Shown here in pieces: positions 37,447 through 47,344 of a stretch of DNA of 64,000 bases (position 1 is the first letter of the stretch; the number at the start of each line of letters is the position of its first letter). A program made the translations under genes and the position numbers. The notes beneath the pieces were generated by a model that was not told the origin of the DNA, did no database searches, and was given only the letters and a program-made list of their open reading frames with translations. The DNA comes from Acinetobacter calcoaceticus (GTDB lineage Bacteria > Pseudomonadota > Gammaproteobacteria > Pseudomonadales > Moraxellaceae). Where the stretch lies: contig NZ_LS999521.1 of NCBI RefSeq assembly GCF_900520355.1, forward strand, positions 372,001 through 436,000, read 5' to 3'.

Positions 37447-38802
37447 ATGCAAAGTAAAACGTTATTTCTATTAGGTCTATGTACGATTTTAAGTACAACT
37501 GCATCCGCTCTTCCTTTAGATTCTAAAGGTGCTAAGCAGCGATTAAATCAAGCAGCAAAACAAAAAGTATTTCAGGGTAAAATCGATTTAGATGCCTTGG
37601 TCAATAATGATTCGAATGATCTTATTGTCGAATATAATATTCCTTCGGTGAGTGTACCTTCAGGTTTAGAACGGCGAAGTTATATTGCAACAAATAAGAA
37701 GAATTTACAGGCAAGGTTTAACCGCGCTGGTGGCGTTCAAGTACTGCGAGACTACAATAATTTGCCTTTAGCTTTTTATCGGGTGAGTAACCGCGAAGCA
37801 TTAGTTACTTTATTAAATGATCCGAATGTTAAAGCAGTTTATCCAAATCGTATTAATCAAACCACGACCAACGAAAGCTTACCTTTAATTAATCAACCAC
37901 AGGCAAACACCAATGGTTTTACTGGAGAAGGCTCTAGTGTGGCAGTGATTGATACAGGTGTGAATTATCTTCACTCTGATTTTGGGTGTACGGCAGTAAA
38001 CACACCTTCAAACACTTGTCGGGTTGTTTACTCATTTGATAGTGCACCAGATGATGGCACTTTAGATGATGATGGGCATGGTAGTAATGTGTCAGGCATT
38101 GTGTCGAAAGTTGCGTCTAAGACTAAAATTATTGGTATTGATACCTTCCGACGTGTTCGAGTGAATGGTCAGTGGGGGAGTACTGCTTATGATAGCGATA
38201 TTTTGGCGGCTTTAAACTGGACTGTAAATAATGCACAAACCTATAATATTAAAGCGGTGAATTTAAGTCTTGGTGTGCCAGGTGTTAAATATACTTCAGA
38301 GTGTAGTAATAGCAGTTATGCAACCGCATTTGCCAATGCACGTGCAGCAGGTGTGGTTCCGGTTGTAGCATCAGGAAATGATGCTTTTTCAGATGGTATT
38401 TCATCTCCTGCTTGCGTTGCTGGTGCAGTAAGAGTGGGCGCTGTTTATGACAGTAATATTGGTGGCGTGTCTTGGGGAAATCCAGTGAAATGTTCTGACC
38501 CAACCACCGCCGCAGACAAAGTGGCATGCTTTAGTAATGGGGGCAGCCTTGTAACTTTATTAGCGCCCGGAGCAATGATTACGGCAGGTGGATACACCAT
38601 GGGAGGTACATCTCAAGCGACACCACATGTGGCGGGCGCGATTGCTTTATTACGAGCAAATAGTGTGAGTCCAACTGAAAGTATTGATCAAACCATTAGC
38701 CGTTTAAAAACGACAGGTAAGCCAATTACTGACTCAAGAACGGGCTTGGTTTTCCCGCGTATTGATTTGCTGGCAGCAACAAATGGCTTGATTGCTAATT
38801 AA
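37447..38802 (+). CDS. Secreted S8 family (subtilisin-like) serine protease
   Basis: A 451-residue protein: signal peptide ending about ASA at 21, an inhibitor-I9-like propeptide (about 55-140, including LVTLLNDPNVKAVYPN), and a subtilase domain with Asp169 (VAVIDTGVN), His211 (DDDGHGSNVSGI), the oxyanion-hole Asn311 (VASGNDAF) and Ser389 (GGTSQATPHVAGAIALL). Five or more Cys in the mature domain suggest disulfides, as in proteinase K relatives. No C-terminal targeting domain, so release to the medium probably uses type II secretion. GGAG precedes the ATG at 37447. Confidence 0.93.
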   Translation: MQSKTLFLLGLCTILSTTASALPLDSKGAKQRLNQAAKQKVFQGKIDLDALVNNDSNDLIVEYNIPSVSVPSGLERRSYIATNKKNLQARFNRAGGVQVLRDYNNLPLAFYRVSNREALVTLLNDPNVKAVYPNRINQTTTNESLPLINQPQANTNGFTGEGSSVAVIDTGVNYLHSDFGCTAVNTPSNTCRVVYSFDSAPDDGTLDDDGHGSNVSGIVSKVASKTKIIGIDTFRRVRVNGQWGSTAYDSDILAALNWTVNNAQTYNIKAVNLSLGVPGVKYTSECSNSSYATAFANARAAGVVPVVASGNDAFSDGISSPACVAGAVRVGAVYDSNIGGVSWGNPVKCSDPTTAADKVACFSNGGSLVTLLAPGAMITAGGYTMGGTSQATPHVAGAIALLRANSVSPTESIDQTISRLKTTGKPITDSRTGLVFPRIDLLAATNGLIAN

Positions 38803-38857
38803 ATAGCTTATTTATGATTTTTAAAATGAGGTCCAAGAAATTTTAAAATGGCTATAG

Positions 38858-38891
38858 CCCGTTGCAAAAGTTAGCTTCTGCAACGGGTTTT
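38858..38891 (+). terminator. Terminator after the subtilase
   Basis: CCCGTTGCA, 12-base loop, TGCAACGGG, then TTTT. Located between convergent genes. Confidence 0.8.
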
Positions 38892-38904
38892 CTATGAAAG
38901 AGTA

Positions 38905-39336
38905 TTAATTACATTTTGCTAAATTAGCTGCATTAAAATTACTTTGGAGTTTTTTGAAATTATTTTGAATTTCTGGATCTTGAATATTAAAGGTGGTCGA
39001 GCTTTTGGTTGTCGTGTTAGTTGCTTGATTTAATATGCCAGACTCATCAGGATATTGTTGGGTGAATGATGTGGCTGAAATTAAACCTCTATCATTAAAT
39101 ATCCAGTGTTCAGTAACGTGTCCGCCCCCTAAATATCCCGTAAACTCAATCATACAAGCTTGCTTATCTTGTTTAATTAATTTGGCTACATTACCTGTAG
39201 TTGATGGATAAGCTTCGATATTTGTATCTTGCTCTAAAACTTGTGCCTGAGAATAAGAAGAAACAGGTGCTGAGGTTGCACATGCAGTTAAAGCCAAGCA
39301 GCATAGTGTTGAAAAGAGAAGTTTTTGACTATTCAT
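38905..39336 (-). CDS. Lipoprotein of unknown function
   Basis: A 143-residue predicted lipoprotein with signal peptide MNSQKLLFSTLCCLALTAC (lipobox LTAC). The mature part contains ACMIEFTGYLGGGHVTEHWIFNDRGLISATSF, a short beta-rich stretch, and ends in Cys-Asn. No family recognised. Single gene, convergent with the subtilase. Confidence 0.7.
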   Translation of the reverse strand: MNSQKLLFSTLCCLALTACATSAPVSSYSQAQVLEQDTNIEAYPSTTGNVAKLIKQDKQACMIEFTGYLGGGHVTEHWIFNDRGLISATSFTQQYPDESGILNQATNTTTKSSTTFNIQDPEIQNNFKKLQSNFNAANLAKCN

Positions 39337-39435
39337 AAGGCAGATTCCTAGCTCTTTATAGTGAGTGGTATTTATGTCTAGATTGATATTTGTATTTTAT
39401 ATTAAAGCGCGAAGTTATCGCGCTATCCAAAAAAA

Positions 39436-39855
39436 TTAGTTAACCGTAGTGCTAGATTTACTTAACTCACCTTGTTCTATTGGGATGTTTTCACCGTTTC
39501 GGCTACTGGTAATATTTTGCTTAGCTTGATCTATTTTTGTTTCAGTAAAAGCTTTTGCTGTATCCGCTTTTTGTTGAACGACTTCTGCCTTTTCAGCAGT
39601 AAATTCTTTGGTGTTTTTCCACTTTTCACTAATTTTATTTGAGGTCTTTTCAGAAGCACCTTGAATATTGTCTCCTAAATTTTGTATGCCTTTTCCTGTT
39701 TTATATAACAGTACACGTCCTAGGCTTGGATTATCACCATAAGGTTGTGTTTTCGGAGCTATTTCATTCACTTGTTGAGGTTGCGTTGTTTCAGCAAATA
39801 AGCTTGATGAAGTCAATATAGAGGTTGCAATACATAGAGTTTTTAGGGTTTTCAT
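39436..39855 (-). CDS. Secreted Lys/Glu-rich helical protein, LEA-like
   Basis: A 139-residue protein with signal peptide MKTLKTLCIATSILTSSSLFA. The mature part is hydrophilic, with SEKTSNKISEKWKNTKEFTAEKAEVVQQKADTAKAFTETKIDQAKQ, a long amphipathic helix. KEFTAEK also occurs in the larger repeat protein at 35745-36506, so the two may be distant relatives or share selection for the same composition. GGAGG lies nine bases before ATG 39855; the longer upstream frame is rejected. Divergent from a LysR gene at 40027. Confidence 0.68.
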   Translation of the reverse strand: MKTLKTLCIATSILTSSSLFAETTQPQQVNEIAPKTQPYGDNPSLGRVLLYKTGKGIQNLGDNIQGASEKTSNKISEKWKNTKEFTAEKAEVVQQKADTAKAFTETKIDQAKQNITSSRNGENIPIEQGELSKSSTTVN

Positions 39856-40026
39856 TTTGGATAAACCTCCCCAACCAGAATCAAAAGATGAAGTGGTGAT
39901 CTTACTGTTAAAAATACAGCTTGTACTGCAATGAGATAAAACCCATACGATTTGATTACGATAAATCATCATTTCAAATATAATTAAATACCGTATCTAA
40001 ATTTCTAGAATGATCTGGAGTCTCAA

Positions 40027-40923
40027 GTGATACAAAACATTGAATTAAAATGGTTATATGACCTGATTGTTCTAGAAAAATACCGAAATTTTACAGTCGC
40101 TTCTGATATTAGAAATATTTCTCAGTCTTCGCTGAGTCGTCGTATTCAAGCCTTAGAAAGTAGTCTTGGTTTTGAAGTGTTTGATCGAGAAACTTCTCCT
40201 TTACAGTTAACGGAGAAGGGGAAGCTTTTTATATTACATGCTAGAAATTTACTGGATGATTTTGAGTTTAATATAGATCAAATTAAAGGTGACAATCATG
40301 TGCGAAGCAAAGTCACGATTGCTTCTGCGCATTCTTTGGCGGGTTATATTTTTCCTAAAATTTTAGGAAATTTAAAAAATTACCAAGAAAAGATTTTTCA
40401 TGTTGAAGCAATCAATGTGAATGAAACCGTAGATTCTCTTAAAAATGGTCAATGTGACTTTATTGCATCTTTTTATGATGATGACTTAATGAATCCACAA
40501 TTTTTGTGCCATAAGTTGTTTTCTGCAAAGCTTTATTTAGTCACGGCTCCAAATCATTTAAGTCGACCTAAATTTTCACTAGAAGATACTTCAATTCCAC
40601 TCATGAACTATACCGATGACAGTTACATGGGGAAAAAGGTAAATAAATTTCTACAAGATCATCATCCAGACAAGTTTGAGACAAATTTTGTGTCTTCAAT
40701 GAGTCTATTACTTAAGGATATGATCAAAGGTGGCTATGGCGTAGGGTGGTTACCTGATTACAGCATTCAAGATGAGTTAAAACAAAATCAGTTGATGATC
40801 GTACCAATGAAAGAGTCAGTACTGTCTGTCGATATTTATTTATATCGCAGTAGTGCTAGGCTTAATGCGACTTCTGAAGGATTATGGAATTTTGTGAAGG
40901 CAATTGATTGGACCATTGCCTAA
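40027..40923 (+). CDS. LysR family transcriptional regulator
   Basis: A 298-residue regulator. The N-terminal winged helix-turn-helix is FTVASDIRNISQSSLSRRIQALESSLGFEVFDRE (residues 22-55), followed by a two-lobed effector-binding domain. Starts with GTG at 40027 after GGAG. LysR proteins usually act on a divergent neighbour; that is the LEA-like gene at 39855 across 171 bases, while the racemase gene at 40960 is convergent. The effector cannot be read. Confidence 0.9.
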   Translation: MIQNIELKWLYDLIVLEKYRNFTVASDIRNISQSSLSRRIQALESSLGFEVFDRETSPLQLTEKGKLFILHARNLLDDFEFNIDQIKGDNHVRSKVTIASAHSLAGYIFPKILGNLKNYQEKIFHVEAINVNETVDSLKNGQCDFIASFYDDDLMNPQFLCHKLFSAKLYLVTAPNHLSRPKFSLEDTSIPLMNYTDDSYMGKKVNKFLQDHHPDKFETNFVSSMSLLLKDMIKGGYGVGWLPDYSIQDELKQNQLMIVPMKESVLSVDIYLYRSSARLNATSEGLWNFVKAIDWTIA

Positions 40924-40959
40924 ATTAATTATGCATAATTTGCATTAAATTTTATTTAA

Positions 40960-41670
40960 TCATGCGGCTGATGCTGTTAATGAGTTCTGATACCACGCAA
41001 TCGCATTTTTAATGAGTAAATCGGTAGCATCAACAAACAGTTCAGGATTTTCTTGGATACTGTCTTGTAAGATGAGTGGAATTTCAGTACACGCTAATAA
41101 GAATTTTATGCTTTTGTTTTGTCTATAAAAATGAATAACCTCACTCATAAGTTGTTTTGATTTTTCGATATTTCCTGCTTTGTATTGATAGATACTTTGC
41201 ATCACTTTGTGTTGCATCTCAACAGATGGGGTAGAGAAACGAATATTGTTTTGGATGAACTGGCTTTGATAAAGCTGAGTGCTTATGGTGGCAGACGTCG
41301 CAAGAATACAAACTTCAGCAATTTGGCTGTCTTGGATAAAATGAACCGCAGATTCAATAATACTAATCATTTTGGTTTGGGTACGTTGCTGTAACTGGTT
41401 AAACCAAAAGTGGGCAGTATTGCAGGGAATAATGATACAGCCGACCTGTACCGCTTCTAAAATTTTAAGATATTCAGCCATTTTTTCGAGTGGTTTATCA
41501 TCATGATTGATAATCGATTGTGTTCTATCTGGGATGTCTGGAATAGAAACCGTGATGACAGGAATATGCTCTTGATCGCAATGTGCTGGCGTATTTTTAA
41601 TAATTTTATCCATGGCATCAATCGTGGCTTGTGGACCCATACCACCTAAAATTCCAATTGCTTTAATCAT
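40960..41670 (-). CDS. Aspartate/glutamate racemase family protein
   Basis: A 236-residue PLP-independent racemase with both catalytic Cys: Cys83 in IIIPCNTAHFW and Cys194 in FLLACTEIPLIL, and the N-terminal GILGGMGPQATIDAM. This points to the aspartate/RacX-type branch rather than MurI, so D-aspartate or another D-amino acid is the likely product. No D-amino acid exporter or regulator of certain link is adjacent, though a LysR gene converges on it. Confidence 0.9.
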   Translation of the reverse strand: MIKAIGILGGMGPQATIDAMDKIIKNTPAHCDQEHIPVITVSIPDIPDRTQSIINHDDKPLEKMAEYLKILEAVQVGCIIIPCNTAHFWFNQLQQRTQTKMISIIESAVHFIQDSQIAEVCILATSATISTQLYQSQFIQNNIRFSTPSVEMQHKVMQSIYQYKAGNIEKSKQLMSEVIHFYRQNKSIKFLLACTEIPLILQDSIQENPELFVDATDLLIKNAIAWYQNSLTASAA

Positions 41671-41907
41671 GTTGAATGACTCAAAAAATACGTTATGTAC
41701 TTAGCATCTGCTTCTTTTGAGTGATGTCGTTGCAAAAAGCGGATGGGTCATGCAGTTTATGTTTTTATAATTGATTCTTAATTTTTAATATGATTTTGTT
41801 TTATATAAATAAAATTAAAATATTTAAAATGTCGCGATGTGTTTTATGCATCATTATTTTATGTAAAGCATAGCGTTTTACATAGATAATTTCATTCGAA
41901 TGCACAG

Positions 41908-42774
41908 CTAAGCTATAAATTCTGACTTAATTAATTCTAAAAACATATCTCTCGCTTTGTGGTTGCTCACATTCTTATGCCAGAAAAACTGATTTTGCAT
42001 AAAGGCAAGATGTTCAAATTTATAACCTCGAATGTTGGTTAAATTTTTATATTGTTCATAAATACTCTTTGGTACTAAAGACACCCCTGAGCCTGCACTC
42101 ACACAACCAATAATGGTGGCATAACTGGTAATGCTGGTAATGGGAAGCGAGATATTTTTGAGTTTAAGCCATTCTTCGAGAGCGGCGCGGTAAGGGCAGC
42201 CTTCAGTCCACATAAAAATTTCTTTACCAATCAAGTCTTCTTGGCAGTGGATTTCTCCTAAAGAATGAGATGCAATCAAGACCATATCTTCTTGGTAAAT
42301 ACCGAGTTTATTTAACATTGGAAACTCAATATTACCAGCGACAATAGCCCCGTCGAGTTTATGCTGAGAAATATCAACTAATAGCTGTTTCCATGTGCCA
42401 GTAATAATTTGAATGGAAACCTCTGGATAGCGTTGATGATATTTCGCGAGTAAGTTGGGTAAACGGGTTGTGGCAGAAGATTCAATAGCCCCAATTTTTA
42501 GTGGGCCAGACGGCGGTGCGTCAGGATGAATACTACGTTTGGCTTCATCACATAGCGCCAAAATTTTATGACAATAATTAAGAAAAATTTCTCCAGATGG
42601 AGTGAGCTTTAAACTTTTTCCTTCACGATAAAACAAAGGTGAACCCAGTTCTTCTTCAAGTTGTTTAATGCGTGTCGTAATGTTGGATGGGACACAATGC
42701 AGTTGCAGTGATGCCTTAGTCATCGTGCCACACTCAACTACAGTCTGAAACATTTTTAACTGAGCGATATCCAT
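41908..42774 (-). CDS. LysR family regulator, divergent from EamA gene
   Basis: A 288-residue LysR regulator: helix-turn-helix CGTMTKASLQLHCVPSNITTRIKQLEEELGSPLFYRE at 15-51, then the substrate-binding fold. The divergent layout with the EamA exporter at 42883, separated by 108 bases, strongly suggests it controls that exporter, as is common for LysR/EamA pairs. Effector unknown. Confidence 0.92.
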   Translation of the reverse strand: MDIAQLKMFQTVVECGTMTKASLQLHCVPSNITTRIKQLEEELGSPLFYREGKSLKLTPSGEIFLNYCHKILALCDEAKRSIHPDAPPSGPLKIGAIESSATTRLPNLLAKYHQRYPEVSIQIITGTWKQLLVDISQHKLDGAIVAGNIEFPMLNKLGIYQEDMVLIASHSLGEIHCQEDLIGKEIFMWTEGCPYRAALEEWLKLKNISLPITSITSYATIIGCVSAGSGVSLVPKSIYEQYKNLTNIRGYKFEHLAFMQNQFFWHKNVSNHKARDMFLELIKSEFIA

Positions 42775-42882
42775 ATTTTATCATTCACTTTTAATGAATA
42801 TTTAACTCAATATAAGTTAATTTTATTCAACTATCCATGCGCATATGATGAAAGAGTTCCTTTCCATTAGTGCAGACTTAGC
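42775..42882. promoter_or_regulatory. Divergent LysR/EamA promoter region
   Basis: Contains an imperfect AT-rich dyad near 42790-42830 (AATGAATATTTAACTCAATA...), the kind of T-N11-A element LysR proteins bind. Exact sites cannot be fixed by eye. Confidence 0.4.
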
Positions 42883-43785
42883 ATGGCAATTTCTCTTGCT
42901 GCTGAAACACAGCCTCCGGCAATTAAGCTTTATTTGTGTATTGCTGTGACCGTCTTTTGTTGGGGTTATTCACCTATTGGCGTACATAGTGCTCTGCATT
43001 CATATACACCGCAGCATATTGCTTTGCTCCGCTTCTTGATTGCCTCAGTTTTCTTACTACTTTTGGTCATGAAAAAAGGAATTCAGCCTTTAAAGTGGAA
43101 AGATATTCCTGCACTTGGTGTATTAGGATTTTTCTCTGTGACCTTGCATCACTTACTTATAAATACGGGACAGCAATATGTGAGTGCGGTTGCATCCAGC
43201 ATTTTGAGCCAATCCATTCCGCTATTTACCTTTATTATTTCAGCTTTACTTTTTAAAGAGCAAATCCGCTTCAAACAGTGGTTGTGTATTTTATTGGGGC
43301 TTTGCGGTGCTGTATTAGTGGTCAGTGGAGATCATGGTCTTGGCGTGCCAAGTCCTTATAGTTTATTAATTGTTTTAGCTGCAATTGCATGGGGTCTTTA
43401 TTTTAATTTATATAAAAAATTTGCTTTAAATTATGATGCTCTGAGCATGATGTGTTACATCATTTGGTTCGGAACCATTCCTTTACTATTTTATAGTGCT
43501 CATTTACCTAATGAAATTTTGCATGCTACTTGGCAGGCCAATATGTCGATTGTCTTGTTGGGTATTTTCCCAAGTGCGATGGCTTATGTATTTTGGGGAT
43601 ATGTACTTAAAAATATGCCGTTGACGATCGCATCGAATTTTTTGTATTGCTCGCCAATTGTCGCAATGAGTTTAGCAGTTCTCTTCTTAAATGAAAAACC
43701 ATCAATGATTGTGCTGTTAGGTGGAGTGATTATTGTAGGGAGTTTGGTGTGGATGAATTGGGGGAATCGGCGTACCATCGAATAA
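42883..43785 (+). CDS. EamA/DMT family transporter
   Basis: A 300-residue inner membrane exporter with ten helices in two EamA repeats: FCWGYSPIGVHSALHSYTPQHIALLRFLIA near residue 24 and SPIVAMSLAVLFLNEKPS near 258. It is not especially close to the tandem pair at 6-8 kb. Probably controlled by the divergent LysR gene. Substrate unknown; amino acids or other small metabolites are usual. Confidence 0.88.
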   Translation: MAISLAAETQPPAIKLYLCIAVTVFCWGYSPIGVHSALHSYTPQHIALLRFLIASVFLLLLVMKKGIQPLKWKDIPALGVLGFFSVTLHHLLINTGQQYVSAVASSILSQSIPLFTFIISALLFKEQIRFKQWLCILLGLCGAVLVVSGDHGLGVPSPYSLLIVLAAIAWGLYFNLYKKFALNYDALSMMCYIIWFGTIPLLFYSAHLPNEILHATWQANMSIVLLGIFPSAMAYVFWGYVLKNMPLTIASNFLYCSPIVAMSLAVLFLNEKPSMIVLLGGVIIVGSLVWMNWGNRRTIE

Positions 43786-43852
43786 GCTATAGATAATTAA
43801 ACGATCTGTAGATTAATGCTATGTCATGCGCTAGTTGCTTTAAGAGAATGAA

Positions 43853-44137
43853 ATGATTGTTGTTACCTTGACCTATAAAAAACCATTAGCCGAAGTTGAT
43901 GCTGCACTAAAAGGGCATATTGCATTTTTAGACCATTACTATGAGCAGAGGAAATTTTTGGCATCGGGGCGTCGAGAAAATAGAGTAGGTGGAGTAATTT
44001 TAGTTTTAAGCTCTTCGATTCAAGAGGTCGAAGAGATCATGAAAAATGATCCGTTTTATATTCATGGCGTGGCTGATTATGATTTTATGTGGTTTGAGCC
44101 ATCGAAAAGTTTAGAAGAAATTAAAGAGTTTGTTTAA
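43853..44137 (+). CDS. YciI-like protein
   Basis: A 94-residue single-domain protein with the YciI fold features: MIVVTLTYKKPL, GHIAFLDHYYEQRKFLASGRREN and a C-terminal DYDFMWFEPSK segment. His and Asp in the GHIAFLDH segment occupy the place of the presumed active-site pair. Function is not settled for most members; some are dehydrochlorinase-like or muconolactone-isomerase-like. Same direction as the EamA gene, 67 bases downstream, so possibly co-transcribed. Confidence 0.82.
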   Translation: MIVVTLTYKKPLAEVDAALKGHIAFLDHYYEQRKFLASGRRENRVGGVILVLSSSIQEVEEIMKNDPFYIHGVADYDFMWFEPSKSLEEIKEFV

Positions 44138-44141
44138 TTAA

Positions 44142-44177
44142 ATGAGAGAACTACTTAATTTTAAGTAGTTCTCTCAT
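44142..44177. terminator. Strong bidirectional terminator
   Basis: ATGAGAGAACTACTTA, four-base loop, TAAGTAGTTCTCTCAT: perfect 16-bp arms between convergent genes. T-tracts on each side are modest. Confidence 0.8.
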
Positions 44178-44209
44178 CTATTTTATTGATATTTATTTAA
44201 TAATTTATA

Positions 44210-45040
44210 TTATTGTTCAACAATATAAATACTAGTTTGAAATACATCTCCCTTGCTTGTTTTAACTACACCAACACATAAATTGTTAGGAGATTGGATA
44301 AAAGAAAGTAAGGATGTATCTGCATTAGTTTTACAGCTCTTTTGCTTGTTCTCATCAAATGCTGTTAAATTTAATTGATGTTGTAAATCTAAAGTGAACA
44401 CTTGGCTAAGAGCGCTAAATGCTTGATCTGCTTTTTGCATAAATAATAAATTATTATTGGCTTCCCATTCAGATAAAGAAATGCGCTCCTTACTTACATA
44501 GTGATATAAGCGTTTTGTGTCTGCATTATTATCTGCCGCATTTTTAAATTGAGTCTTTAAACCAAAATTTACTTTTACAATTGGTTTTTCACGAAAAGAA
44601 AGACGTGAATAAGGCACAATTTTGACTTCTGATGCCTGATTTAAACCTAGCAGTTTGAGTGTGGGATCTGCTTTATTTTGGGTAAAAGAGTCGGTAATTT
44701 TTTGTTGTATTAACTGGTCAAATTTAATAGGTTGATTAAGAGAGCTTTTTTCAATGGCTGAACTATTTGCACTTTTGTCAATTGCCATCGCAACACCTAC
44801 TCCAATAAGACCAAACATTCCAGAAGCTGGGCTGGCCGAAGCATTGCTTGAATCACCAACTAATATTTGGCTGTTCTTTACAAAGTAATCGCCTGCACCT
44901 GATTCTGTCATTGAAGAAAGTTGTTCTGAAGAAACAGAAATAGATGTTTGTTTACCCGCAGCTGGATATTGAATAGACTTTGTTGTTGCACATCCAGTAA
45001 ATAATAATGTTGATATAAGTAATAAATTTAAGTTTTTCAT
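44210..45040 (-). CDS. Lipoprotein of unknown function
   Basis: A 276-residue predicted lipoprotein with signal peptide MKNLNLLLISTLLFTGC (lipobox FTGC). The mature part has a small hydrophobic Gly-rich stretch, GMFGLIGVGVAMAI (residues 73-86), then a soluble domain with two Cys near the C-terminus (KSCKTN and NNLCVGV) that may pair. No family recognised. Single gene. Confidence 0.72.
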   Translation of the reverse strand: MKNLNLLLISTLLFTGCATTKSIQYPAAGKQTSISVSSEQLSSMTESGAGDYFVKNSQILVGDSSNASASPASGMFGLIGVGVAMAIDKSANSSAIEKSSLNQPIKFDQLIQQKITDSFTQNKADPTLKLLGLNQASEVKIVPYSRLSFREKPIVKVNFGLKTQFKNAADNNADTKRLYHYVSKERISLSEWEANNNLLFMQKADQAFSALSQVFTLDLQHQLNLTAFDENKQKSCKTNADTSLLSFIQSPNNLCVGVVKTSKGDVFQTSIYIVEQ

Positions 45041-45193
45041 TGCAATGGTACTTTGTTAAGTTTGGTAATTATTTGTTCTAGTTTATTGAATTATGGATTA
45101 AATGTGAAGGTAGTAAATAATTCTTATTTATTACTTGATTGCAAAATAATCGTTTATAATTTTACTGAGCGAAATTCTTCAATAAGAAATCAT

Positions 45194-45234
45194 TAAAAAA
45201 CCATGTTTCCGATTTAAATCAAAAACATGGTTTT
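45194..45234 (-). terminator. Terminator after glyS
   Basis: Minus strand AAACCATGTTT, loop, AAACATGGTTTTTTT, 41 bases past the glyS stop. Confidence 0.8.
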
Positions 45235-45274
45235 AATAAGACTTAATTATACAAAAATTAATTTCTATATAATT

Positions 45275-47344
45275 TTAACCCTGCAACACGCTCACATCAG
45301 CAATAGCAGTAAACAAGTTACGCAACTGAGCCAATAAACGTAAACGGTTTGCTTTCAGGTCGGCATCATCTGCCATGACCATTACACCATCAAAGAATGC
45401 ATCAATCGGCGCACGAAGTGCTGCAAGCTTAGAAAGAGCAGCCGTGTAGTCTTTTGCCGCGAGTAATGGCTCAACCACAGGTGTCACTGCTTGAAGCTCA
45501 GCAAATAATGCTTTTTCAGCATCTTCAACTAAGTTTGCTTCAACTACAGAACCTTCTGGTGCTGCTTCTTTTGCAAGAATGTTAGCAACACGTTTGTTTG
45601 CAGCAGCAAGTGCAGCAGCTTCAGGCAGAGCACGGAAGTGGTTTACAGCATTTACACGCTTGTCAAAATCAAGTGGAGATTTTGGTGCAAGCGCTTGAAC
45701 GGCTTGAAGCACATCAACAGCAACGCCTTGGTCTTCATACTTGGCACGGTAACGACCTTCCAAGAATGCAACAGCATCAGCACGCGTTTTGTCGTGGTCT
45801 TTAACGATGTCGCCATAACCTTGAAGTGCGAGATTTACCAGTTCTTCAATCGTTACGTCCAATTCATTTTCAATGATTAAACGTAAGATACCAATTGCTG
45901 AACGACGAAGAGCAAACGGGTCTTTAGAACCTGTAGGTGCTTGTCCAATACCGAAAATACCAACCAGCGTATCTAAACGGTCAGCAAGGGCAATCGTTGT
46001 ACCAGTTTTGGTTTTTGGTAAAACATCGCCAGCGAATTTTGGTAAATATTGTTCGCCTAAAGCTTCTGAAACTTCAGCGTTTTCGCCTTCAATACGCGCA
46101 TAGTAAGTACCCGCAATACCTTGAAGTTCTGGGAACTCACCAACAAGCTCTGAAGTTAAGTCGCATTTAGCAAGTAACGCAGCTTTTTCAGCATCTGCTG
46201 GGTTTGCACCAGTGATTGCAGATAATGCGACAGCAAGTTTTGCAATACGTGTCGATTTGTCCCAAAGCGTACCCAATTGTGCTTGGAATACCATGTTTGC
46301 CAATTTTTCTTTACGAGATGCAAGCGGTTGCTTTTGATCTTGTAAAAAGAAGAATTCAGCATCAGACAAACGAGGGCGAACAACTTTTTCGTTACCCTCA
46401 ATAATTTGAATCGGGTCTTTAGACTCAATATTTGAAACAGTAATGAAGTAAGGTTGTAATTTACCTTCTGCATTGATCAAACAGAAATACTTCTGGTTGT
46501 CTTGCATTGTCGTAATGAGTGCTTCTTGAGGAACAGCAAGGAAGCGCTCTTCAAAGTTTGCACGAAGGGCAATTGGCCATTCAACGAGGCTTGTTACTTC
46601 ATCAAGTAAGTCACTTGGAACAATCGCAGTTGCGTTAACTTCATCAGCTAACTTTTTCACTTGTTCTTGAATGGTTGTTTGACGTTTTTCAAAGTTAGCA
46701 ACGACATATGCTTTTTCTAAAGCATCTAAGTAGTCATTTGCATGCGCTAAAGTCACAGCTTCAGGGGCATGGAAACGGTGACCATAAGTCACATTACCAG
46801 CTTTATGATCTTGAATAGTGGCGTCAACGATTTGGTCGTCTTTCAGTAAGAGAACCCATTTCACTGGACGTACAAATTCGGTACGGCTTGCAGCAGAACG
46901 CATACGCTTAGCAATTGGTAAGTTGTCTAGCGCAGTTTGTAAAATTTGTGGAAGTAAAGCGTCAAGGCTTTGACCTTTCACATCTTTTAAATAGCAAACT
47001 TTTTCAACTTTACCTGCTTGGAAAGTAGAAAGTTGGTCAACAGTAATCCCTTGACCACGCATAAAGCCTTCGAGTGCTTTAGTCGGTTTGCCTTCTGCAT
47101 CGTAAGCCGCTTGAACAGCAGGGCCGTCAAAACGTTTTTGTGTATCAGCTTGAGCAGCATCAATATCAACAATTTTAAGCGCTAAACGACGTGGTGCTGC
47201 ATAAGCTTCGATAGAAGCAAAATTTAAGCCCGCATCTTTTAAGCCTTTTACCGTTTCTGCCTGTAAAGCATCACGTAAGTTTTTTAAACTTTTCGGTGGA
47301 AGCTCTTCACAGCCAAGTTCGAATAAAACAGTATGTTTGCTCAT
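45275..47344 (-). CDS. glyS: Glycyl-tRNA synthetase beta subunit
   Basis: With GlyQ forms the alpha2-beta2 enzyme that charges tRNA-Gly. The 689-residue beta subunit begins [23 protein letters not shown] and carries the HD-like and anticodon-binding regions typical of the family, including GLAD-type [39 protein letters not shown] near 450. The start ATG overlaps the glyQ stop by one base. Full length, no irregularity. Confidence 0.97.
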   Translation of the reverse strand: MSKHTVLFELGCEELPPKSLKNLRDALQAETVKGLKDAGLNFASIEAYAAPRRLALKIVDIDAAQADTQKRFDGPAVQAAYDAEGKPTKALEGFMRGQGITVDQLSTFQAGKVEKVCYLKDVKGQSLDALLPQILQTALDNLPIAKRMRSAASRTEFVRPVKWVLLLKDDQIVDATIQDHKAGNVTYGHRFHAPEAVTLAHANDYLDALEKAYVVANFEKRQTTIQEQVKKLADEVNATAIVPSDLLDEVTSLVEWPIALRANFEERFLAVPQEALITTMQDNQKYFCLINAEGKLQPYFITVSNIESKDPIQIIEGNEKVVRPRLSDAEFFFLQDQKQPLASRKEKLANMVFQAQLGTLWDKSTRIAKLAVALSAITGANPADAEKAALLAKCDLTSELVGEFPELQGIAGTYYARIEGENAEVSEALGEQYLPKFAGDVLPKTKTGTTIALADRLDTLVGIFGIGQAPTGSKDPFALRRSAIGILRLIIENELDVTIEELVNLALQGYGDIVKDHDKTRADAVAFLEGRYRAKYEDQGVAVDVLQAVQALAPKSPLDFDKRVNAVNHFRALPEAAALAAANKRVANILAKEAAPEGSVVEANLVEDAEKALFAELQAVTPVVEPLLAAKDYTAALSKLAALRAPIDAFFDGVMVMADDADLKANRLRLLAQLRNLFTAIADVSVLQG

